Assembly (NCBI GenBank): GCA_015680685.1
Contig: MNCI01004508.1
Location: forward strand, 20,696 to 84,695
DNA: 64,000 nucleotides
From: Gnetum montanum
Lineage: Eukaryota > Streptophyta > Gnetopsida > Gnetales > Gnetaceae
Direction: 5' to 3'
Of the stretch, positions 55,649-64,000 are shown piece by piece; position 1 is the stretch's first letter, and every line of letters begins with the position of its first letter. The notes under the pieces are model-generated. The model had not been told where the DNA came from, did not search any database, and saw only the letters and a list, made by a program, of their open reading frames with translations. A program made the position numbers and the translations under genes.

Positions 55649-58600
55649 ATGAGTGAACTAACGGCACCTAAAGGCAAACGTAAGCACCGAGGACTTGTTA
55701 AGGTAGATGAAGTTAAGGACACTTTGGGGTGCCTGACCCAGGCATTCATTGAAGTACGCAAGGAGGCTCCATTTTTACGGTAAGTTGTCGCACTACCTTT
55801 TTTTTTCTTTAGACTTCTACAATCATTATTGTTGAAATCTGCATCTTTTGCCATCGTTTTGGTTGTTGTTTTGGCTGCTACACTACCATTGTTGCTAGTT
55901 GGCCACAGTGGCTATACAGATGTTACGCTATAGATGCATGTGGTATCACCTTCACTACTATTGTTGCGACTGCCTTGTCGTGGGGGTTTAGGTGAGTTTT
56001 GACAGCTTAGTGCATGGCTAGCATAGCGCACTGCCCTTAGGAGGGTTTGGCTATCTATGTAATTTGACAGATGAGATGTGTGTTTATTGTAGTACAGCTC
56101 AAACTATTTTGTACGTTCAAATTATTGTTGGGAGGGTCATAGCACAATGATCTCTTACTTGTTTGCACTTTGTAGTTCTTTTATTACGGTATGCCTGTAT
56201 GTTAGAATGTCTTTAGATTTATCACTTTGCTACATTGTTTAACCTACAATATTGCTACATTGCTTAATTTGTTTTTTATTGAGTTTGCCATATTGCTATG
56301 CTTGCCATAGTAATGGGTTAATTATGTCATTGTATGGCTACATGTCTGCCTATTGTTTGCTACATTACATGTCATCTAAGTGTTGTTGTACTATGTGAAG
56401 TTTGATGACCATGCAACACTACAAGGCTTGCTTTGTTGTTGTTTGTTTGCATTGTGTTTGTTGTTCTTTTTTTTTATTTTGTGACTGATGAAATCACACT
56501 ACGCTACATGTGATGAAAATGTAATGCTACGCTACACATAATCATAGGGTTATGCTATGCTACGTGTAAACTATGCTCATTCATTGTGCTAACATTTGGT
56601 TCTTCATTATGCAAGGTTATGTTGAAACCCATTTTGATTGTCTTAGAGACCGTAGGAGTCCTATGCTGCCTTAGCGAACCGGTGGCCAATGTTCCTCCTC
56701 CCCACACACGTGTGGAGCAGCAGGCGGTCTAGTTTTGGGAGGGTGCATGGTACTTCCTACAGTTCCTCCTGCAGCATTTTAGAATGATCATCTGGTCACA
56801 CTTGTCTGTGGAGACAGTAGCTATGATCATAGAAACCCTGTTTCCTAGGGAAAATATAGGTATTATGAAATTTTTGATTGATGGGTCAATCAGGGGCAAG
56901 TAGGCAAAAGGTTCCAACCAGCATCCAAAAAGCCTAAGACGCTTAAGCTAGATTTTGGAAATGCCCAAGTATAAGTGCTACCACTAATACAACATGTTGT
57001 TTGTTGCCCGTCACATGGGCACCTACTTTCAAAACCCACCTAGAACCATTTATTTTTCCGGCAAGTGAGTTCTATGCTAGACACAGGTATTAATAGTGTA
57101 TTTATGCATTTTTGTGTGTGTTACCAGGTTTTTTATTGATAAAAGTAATCTCCACGATGATAGAGACACCTTGGCATTGGCACAGATGGCCCTGTGGGAG
57201 TTTTCCTCCACTGGGAATGTGTGTGTCGGTGTGATAGGCCAATTTGTGGGTGAGTTCAGAACCTATCCAACCTGGTATTTCCAATTTTATGGGAAGTGTA
57301 AAGAACCTGGTTGGTTGGATAGGGAATGGACCTCCCTTAAGCCACTCACTATCGAAGATGTGTTGGTGGATCTTCCACCATTTCCGATGTCGTTTAAGCC
57401 TGGTACGCTAAAGTTTGAATTCACTGTTAAATGTTCGAATGATGTTTACCTTGTTCTAACCCTCTTCCTTTTTTTTACTTTTTTACAACTCATTTTAGTG
57501 GCAAAGAAATCCCAGGAGGTGAGTGTGATTACCTCTAGGAACAACAAAACCAACCTCTTCTTTAGGTACAGGGAGGTGGAGGAGACTCAGTATTGGCTCT
57601 GCAATGGGGCCCCAACCACACTGGTCCATAACCTTTAAGAGATTGGGCTTATGGATGTGTTTTTTTGCTATTAACCCAAGTGTTCCACCTACCAAGATGT
57701 TTTCCCTAGCTGACTCCTTCTCCGAAAAGGAAGACCACTTCCGCACACGTATTCACAATGTGCATGTAGTATTTGATGTCAACGATCAATTGTTCGCTAA
57801 TCTTTTCAGCGTTCCTTCTGATGGTCTCCTTGTGGGAGAAGAATCTAAAAAAGATGTACATAATCAGGAGGACATCGAGGAGTGGCTAGGGGTTGCAAAG
57901 GATTAAAAGGGAATTTATATAGATAAATCCAGGCTATGGGTGGCCAAAATGGTTTACCCTATCTTCCATGCCTGTGCCTTCCCCAAGCTACTATCCCAAG
58001 GAAAAATCATTGGGATTGGGCAGGCTTGGATAATAAGGGATGTCATGGAAAAAGGAACCTATTACAACTAGGTTAGGCATCTTTGTAGAGGCATGCAGGT
58101 TGAAATGGTCAAGCTTCACAGGAAGCTTGAGTCCCATTTCGATGTGCACCATGCCTTTTTCATAGCCTACTTACAACATTTTGTAGAATTCTTGATAGTC
58201 TATGAGAATGGGGTCTAGGTACTACAAGATCATAACTAGATTTCCAAACCATGGATTTTCCAAGTTTTTTGTACCACCTAATCTGAGGATCCTCCAAAAG
58301 CTATCAAGAAATCATTCTTGATGATGATGACGGATCGGGTGGCACATAACTTTTAGGCTAAGGACAGTGTGGGAGAGGCATCCCCCATTACCACTGGTAG
58401 TGTGACAAAGGGGGAACACCTCATTACAAAGATGATGATGATGAAATTGCAGCGCAAGATGTCTCTTCCGGTTGAGGAACCTCCCCACACAAATGAAGGA
58501 AGAGGGAATAAGTTGCAACTCAAACTTTGTAGAGTGCAGCCTCCGATTGGTGAGTTATTTTTTTGGTTTTTTTGATTTGTGGTTTTTGGTTTTTTTTTTT

Positions 58601-60154
58601 ACATTTGCTACACTATGTTATGCTAGGTAGCATAGCATAGTGTAGCAACTATTTCAAGTTGATGTTATTTGCTTACTGCAATTACGCTTTGTCAGCTAAG
58701 GAAGAAGAGGAAGAAGGAGGAGAAGAGGTAACAACCCCTACTATGGGGGCAACTGGTGAAAATGAGAATGTTTTGGCTATAGAGGAGGGGGGCCTGACCG
58801 ATGAAAAAGGGGTCCATGCTATACAAGAAAGGGCCTTGGATGGTGAAGAGGAGGTCTCCACCGATGAAGAAGAGGTCCCTGTCAACAAAGAAAAGGATCC
58901 AACCAATGGTGAAGAGGTCCCTAGCAACCAGGACAAAGGCCCTTACTCAAGACCTTTTTGCATAGAGTAGCTCAGTGCCAAAGGGACACATGAGCATCAA
59001 GGATGTTGCTACGCTATTGGGTCAGCTAGAATGAGAGGGGGCTCCATTTGGATGCTGGTGAGTTTGACCACATATTTGACAATGTGCTGATGAGCGACCT
59101 GCCCACTATCACCCCTGAGGGTTTGCTGGGTAGGAGCTTGACACTATCATTTGCACTATTCATCAACCCTATTATGGTTCTCTCCACTTTAGCTAACATG
59201 TATTTACCATGCAGTTCACACCACCGTTGACACCTTCGGCCCATCCTTGATCTACCTATGACCATGGGTCGAGACCCTTGATAAATTTACTTTCATGGAA
59301 TGGGTGGTTGATGACATGATCAACTATTTGAGGTAGGTCGACCCAGAAGTGGGTAAGTTAAAGTGCTACGCTAGACTCTGAGTTGTTGTCACATTCACCA
59401 TGCCACTATGACTAATGCATTTCTTTATGTGCAGTTGGTAGCCTCTCATCTCAAGTGGGACCCTAAATGAGTGGTCAAGATCGACGTCGTGCCTGAATTC
59501 CCATCAGAGGTGACAGAGGTACCTCATCGTGTATACGACAAGGCAAGCCAATGTGTTTTGTACTTAGCATGCTCCATGTGGGAATGCAGGCACGTGAATG
59601 AAGACCACTAGAAACGGGTTTAGAGACTTGAGAAAGAGAAGGCCAACCTGACCACCAAGGTAGGAGATCTTCATTCTAGGAATGAATTCCTGTTGGCCTG
59701 AGATACCAACAATGGTAATTGGTGCACGGCCAGCATTGACTATGCAAGGTATTGAACGGTCGTGTGGTGCAACAACGAGGCCACTCATGAGATAATAGAG
59801 TAGTGCATGCAAATGGACTTGTTAGCCCAGAAGAACCAAGACTGGAAAGATTACAGCACCAAGGTTCACAAGTGGGGTTAGGCACAGAAAAACCACAAGT
59901 ATATGTATAAGCTAGAACGTGCCACCTACCATAACCTATATAGGGATGCCTCAGTCAAGTCGCATACCTACAAGGTATTCATTGATATTATTAGTGCTTT
60001 TGGGGCTTATGACAAGTTCATGCAATAGGTGACAGTGAGCGAATCTCCCGAAAAGGAAGTGACCTTCCCCGCAGGTGAAACCACCGCTACCACCTTTTCT
60101 CTAGGACCTCCAAGGTGGACATCCATAGAGAAGAAACAAATGGTCATAGCGTAA
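55649..60154 (+). pseudogene. Antisense intron-containing cargo gene in element B, product unrecognised
   Basis: Inferred exons: 55649-55779 (ATG, start MSELTAPKGKRKHRG, donor GTAAGT), 56616-57064, 57128-57402, 57499-58549, 58696-59057, 59215-59352 and 59435-60154; every intron starts GT and ends AG. Exons 2-4 are 449, 275 and 1051 nt, against 450, 275 and 1053 in element A. Intron 2 is only 63 bp. Readable protein parts: WEFSSTGNVCVGVIGQFVGE, LFVARHMGTYFQNPP, FSLADSFSEKEDHFRTRIHN, the acidic AKEEEEEGGEE followed by Glu/Asp repeats, and MQMDLLAQKNQDWKDYSTKV, which element A shares closely. Stops within exons 2, 4, 5 and 7 show decay. Exons 1-4 are well supported by the comparison, exons 5-7 less so. 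The family is not recognised; a nuclear or RNA-binding role cannot be argued from sequence alone. Confidence 0.72.
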
Positions 60155-60650
60155 CAGCCGACCATTTATTTGAATCCAAAGAATTTTACAAACATTATTA
60201 ATTTGAAATATATAGAATGAAATAAAAGGAGATTGATTTTGCTTATGTGTTATGTGTTAAATCTATTTTTATTTTATTCTATTTTATTTTTATTTATGAA
60301 TTAAATTCTCTAGAAGCATCTCGTTTTAGTTTTAGGCCATCTCGGGCCATAATGGTAGTTTAAGGCCATTCCGGGCCATTGCTAGTTTTAGGCCATTTTG
60401 GGCCATTGGTAGTTTTAAGACGTTTCAGGCTATTGGATGATGATAAGGTAAAATTTTGAGAATTTTAGGCCTTAGTGGGCTGTAGTGTGAAGTAAACAAT
60501 GGATGTTATGCAAACAGTTTTAAGAATAAGTTAGACACTTGAATGTGAAGAAAAGACGAAACAAATGCATAATAAGCATTAATTGGGTAAGGAGCAGTGG
60601 AGGTGTTACACTACATGAGTAATGATCATCCTCACAGCTCCTTTTTAACC
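60155..60650 (-). other. Element B spacer with GGCC-type tandem repeats
   Basis: At 60320-60440 about four units of GTTTTAGGCCATTTTGGGCC type occur, matching 41900-42220 in element A. The rest is AT-rich without coding features. Confidence 0.7.
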
Positions 60651-60652
60651 CA

Positions 60653-61572
60653 TCATGGGCTTGGCGATGCATAAGGATGAGAGTCTTTGTTGCAGTATTC
60701 TTCTACATCGTCGTCTACCACTTGAAAAGGAAATTCAGCCCATTTAGTTTCATTTTTCAAGCTGGTGTCTTGGGCTGACTCATCTACCAAAAAATTTGCT
60801 TCAGTGAAGATAGGTACTTCGTTCTTAGAGGTTATGACCTTTGAACCTTGCTCCATATCAGTGTTATTTATTTCTTGGGTTGCCACATCATCACCGTGGA
60901 TCACCACCTCCCTGCCCATGTAGGGTCAGTGGATTTCTTGATGTATGGGTGAAGAGACGACCCTAAGTTGGGCTAACGAAGACCTCCCCAAGATTAGGTT
61001 AAACCTTAGCATCTCTTCTACCATGATGAACATTGCACTCATGGGGAACTAGTCCCCTTCCACAAAGTCAATGTGGACAGTGCCTTTCACCACTACCCGT
61101 GCTCCATTGAATGACTTTAGGCATGATGTTGTCATGGGTCCACCAAACCTAGTTTGTCCACTATACGAAATGGGATGATGTTTGTAGCAGCCCCATCATC
61201 AACATGTACTCTTTGGATCTTGTGTTGACTGACCCAAATTATGATGAATAGGGGTGTTGTCATCTCTTGACCCTTTTCAGGGTCATCCTTAATGGACTCA
61301 TCATGGAATGTCAAATGGGATGGTGATGGTTCTTCGGGTGTAGCAGGGAGCATGACTGCATGGATTTCCTTCTCCTTTGCTGGCATGTTCTCATCAACTA
61401 GTATGGACGTTAACATGCGAACCAAAGCCTCGTGATGTGCAATAGAAGTCATCACCAGGTTGTACAAGCTCAAGGTTGTGTTCTTCTGTTTCAGAGCCGG
61501 TTTGACCTGAGTAAGACCACTTAGTAGGTCTTTCCTACCTTCCTGTTGTTTACTGCCCCTCTCTTCTTCCAT
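60653..61572 (-). pseudogene. Element B protease region
   Basis: The open stretch 61572-61132 (146 residues) holds a leader and the active-site region HVDDGAATNIIPF near its end, with D-D-G as in element A. After a stop, ILGR-type sequence follows near 61000 and the acidic tail is open at 60919-60653. It would cleave the gag-pol polyprotein. Confidence 0.8.
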
Positions 61573-61794
61573 TCGTCCAAGAAGACAAATTTCCTGAGGA
61601 GAAGCAGTTTCAGATTTGGGGCCAAACCCTTTTGGTTGGGGTGGCGATCATGTGCATGTAGTGACGTTAATGTTTGGTGATGAGATGGGCGTGGGTGTAG
61701 AGGATGAAGGGGAAGGCTTGGAAGGACTTGGGGTAGTACATTCCTTAGATGTTTCATCCATCAAACACTCCTCCCATTTTCTTGAATGGGAAGG

Positions 61795-62660
61795 CTACGA
61801 TGCCATTTTATGTTGGCTTTGGGGGATGGGGGAAGTTGAGTGTTTTGGCCCCCTAATGACAAATGGGGTTTGTGGCGTTAATGTAGGTGGTGGTGCAGTT
61901 TTGAGTACAAAGGGTGTAGCGGTGGATGCTTGAGGAGGAACTTTAAGAAAAAATGGCCATTGCAGTGTCTTGTTTGCCATTTTTGGTGTTGCTATGCCAA
62001 GTTGAGGTGCATGAACCACAAACGGTTGTTGTGGTGGTTCTAGATTACCGTCTACGCCAATTGTGTTGATAAGGTACCCTACATTGTTAGTGTTGAGGGG
62101 GTCCTTATAAACATGCATGGATTGATTCTCAAGGTGGATAGGGTTTCTTTCGTCCAGCACCAACTTCCCTTGATCAATCATCCATTGAATGTCATCTTTT
62201 AAGGTTAGATAGCAATCTGTATCATGACCACAAAGTTGGTGGTAGTCGCAAAATTGCTTCAGCCAAAAATTCTTAGGAACTGGGGGCTCATTGGGCATAG
62301 ACAAGGAGGGGTTCCTAAGGAGTTCACAATACCACTGATGTCTTTTGGTTTCCTCCTTTGACATCCACTTATGTTGGATGTATCTAGCCCCCAACAATTG
62401 CTTCAGAAGTTCTAAAGGCTTGACAGCCAAAGACATGTATTTGGAACGATCTTCACGCTCGAAGTTTGGTTTAGCTTGGGTTAATGCCTCTACTGGCAAT
62501 GTCGAAGGTTGGGCAATGTTACTTGTATTAGGCATCGGGTTAGTTGATGTTGTTGTTTCTTTCTTGTTATTATTGTTGTTGGGCTTTGCCTCATTTGCCA
62601 CGGTGTCCAATGTGGCTATTCCGACTTTGCCCTTGTCTTTGTCTTTTTTAGTATATGCAT
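61795..62660 (-). pseudogene. Element B gag, C-terminal part
   Basis: Open for 271 residues (62610-61795), one of the longest intact retroelement frames in the window. It has an Asn/Lys-rich linker, KYMSLAVKPLELLKQLLGAR, then FCDYHQLCGHDTDCYLTLKD, a Cys/His-rich Tat-type block, and a Pro-rich tail. Its N-terminal capsid half is missing because the sequence inverts at about 62665. Confidence 0.8.
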
Positions 62661-62674
62661 TCTTGTATACCTAC

Positions 62675-64000
62675 ACCTAGCAGCAATGGTAGCAAGAACA
62701 GCAAGAAACCGGCCATACCCACAGCTAACCCTGTGCCCAAGCAGGGCCACGTACCACAAACTGCTATACCTACACCTAAGAAATCTGCATAAACCAAACC
62801 CAACTTTGAGCGCAAAGACTGCTCAAAGTACACCCCACTGCCCCTTAACCCTTTAGAACTCTTGAAGGAACTGTTGGCAACGGGATACATCCAACACAAG
62901 AAAATGTCGAAAGAAGAAAATGTGAGACATCAACGCTACTCTAAGCTCATTAAGAACCCCTCTTTGGCCCTACCCAATGAGCCTCTAGTTCCCAAGGGTT
63001 TCAGGCTGGACAAGTTTTGTGACTACCACCAACAGTGTGGTCACAACACTGATTATTTTCTGGCGTTGCAGGATGAAATCCAAAGATTAATTGACTAGGG
63101 GAAGCTGGTGCTAGACGAAAGTAACCCAGTGTGCCCTAAAAACCAATCTATGTATGTCTACATAGATCCCCTCAACTCCAACTATGCTAGTTACATAATC
63201 AACTCCATCAACATTGAGAGTGATCCTAGGCCACCCCGGCAGCCATTCATGGTCCATGTGCCTCAACATAGTGCACCAGCACCACCAGCGGCTAGTCCAA
63301 GCTCACAATAACCATTCATCCTGAAAGTTCTCCCAAATTCGTCATCAAGGGGTCGATGCCCTCAACAGCCCCTACCCTACGCAATGCAGCTGAACAGCCT
63401 TCTCATCCCACAAGGTGAGAAGTCCACTTTGCGGGCGAAACATTGAAGGGAAGTACCGTCAAAGGTACCCCCAAGCCTACGTCTTTGCCCCACACATCTG
63501 TACCTTTGCCACCAAAGATGAAGGTTGACACGACTACGCAGCCTACATCACTCTGCCAATAAGGATTTGAACCTAGATCCGAAGTCACCTCTCCTCGAGA
63601 AATTCATTTTCTGGGATGAATAGAAGAGGAAGAAAGCGTCAAACAGGAAGGTGGCCAAGACTTTTTGGATGCCCTCACATAGGTCAAACAATCTTTAAAA
63701 CAAAAAAACATTGCATTGATCTTGTACGACCTAATCATGTCATCTATCCCACATCGCAAAGCTCTGATCCGCATGTTGACAATGACTCTAGTCAATGAAG
63801 ACATGCTCGCGAAGGAAGAAGCGATCTACTTGGTCATGCTTCCCTCCATGCCTTTACGATTATAACAAACTCAACTAACCTTCCGTGACGATGCCATTAG
63901 GGAAGGCCCTGAGAGAGCTCAGGTGACTACGATGCCCCTTTTCATCACAATTCGGATTGGCCAACACCAGATCCAAAGGGTACACATTGATGATGGGGCC
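62675..64000 (+). mobile_element. Element C: gag-protease fragment of the same Tat-like family
   Basis: It begins within the gag linker (SNGSKNSKKPAIPTANPVPK near 62690), continues with KYTPLPLNPLELLKELLATG and FCDYHQQCGHNTDYFLALQD (63012-63070), and reaches the protease at the window end (HIDDGA, 63983-64000). It is opposite in direction to element B's gag, meeting it head-to-head at about 62665. The gag part is open at 62862-63098 and 63108-63311, separated by one stop. Whether it continues into a full element lies outside the window. Confidence 0.85.

Larger units (their letters stand above)
27530..62665 (-). mobile_element. Element B: Tat-like Ty3/gypsy retrotransposon, interrupted by a solo LTR and element A
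   Basis: On the minus strand the order from its 3' end is: 3' LTR (27530-29417), polypurine tract (29418-29431), tandem repeats (30820-31160), integrase, archaeal-type RNase H, RNase H, RT (to 35855), then element A as an insertion (35856-54571). The RT linker resumes at 54572, followed by tandem repeats, the antisense cargo gene (55649-60154), tandem repeats, protease (61132-61572) and gag (61795-62660). Sequence across the insertion joins cleanly onto element A's own homologous segment near 48020. Its 5' LTR and gag N-terminus are missing: at about 62665 the sequence switches to an inverted gag copy. A second RNase H after the first and the RT/integrase sequences fit the Tat/Ogre lineage. 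Confidence 0.8.

Noticed and set aside
1-64000. tRNA, rRNA or other structured RNA genes
   Set aside because: Reading for tRNA box A/B pairs and rRNA-like blocks gave nothing convincing by eye. A tRNAscan-SE and Rfam search would be needed to exclude them.

Overview
The window is nuclear repetitive DNA from a large plant genome, most probably a conifer. It holds no intact host gene. The organism call is an inference from three things: Ty1/copia and Ty3/gypsy (Tat-like) LTR retrotransposons nested in each other, a Penelope-like element (PLE; reported in conifers and rare in flowering plants), and heavy stop-codon decay in nearly every coding region.

Layout. (1) 1-4152: decayed + strand Ty1/copia element, with the last 45 bp of its 5' LTR, a primer-binding site, gag-pol remnants and a 413-bp 3' LTR. 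(2) 4153-8044: AT-rich DNA with one minus-strand coiled-coil remnant. (3) 8045-13212 and 21640-27529: two blocks of a 15-bp minisatellite organised in roughly 1-kb higher-order repeats. (4) 13228-19890: a PLE between the two blocks, with an inverted partial copy of its 5' end placed head-to-head in front of a fuller copy that carries a reverse transcriptase with an RFIDDAFG box and no visible GIY-YIG domain. (5) 19891-21639: unassigned spacer. (6) 27530-62665: element B, a minus-strand Tat-like element. A solo LTR (31552-33095, target duplication AACAT) interrupts its integrase, and element A, a + strand 18.7-kb member of the same family (35856-54571, target duplication GCAT), is inserted at its protease/RT linker. 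(7) 62675-64000: a third gag-protease fragment, element C, in head-to-head orientation with element B's gag.

The most interesting content is a long extra region between protease and reverse transcriptase in elements A and B. In both copies it carries, antisense to gag-pol, a gene-like unit with its own TATA-like box, conserved start region, canonical GT/AG splice sites and nearly identical exon lengths (exon 2: 450 and 449 nt; exon 3: 275 and 275; exon 4: 1053 and 1051). I do not recognise the product. Its later exons hold an acidic stretch and a C-terminal helical region. Blocks of short tandem repeats sharing a TTAAACTAG-like core flank it. In Tat/Ogre elements a sense-strand intron is known between protease and RT, so this cargo may sit in such an intron.

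The coding parts of A and B are complementary views of one family: LTR, PBS, gag, protease, antisense cargo, RT-RNase H, archaeal-type RNase H, integrase, tandem repeats, polypurine tract, LTR. All are pseudogenised to some degree.
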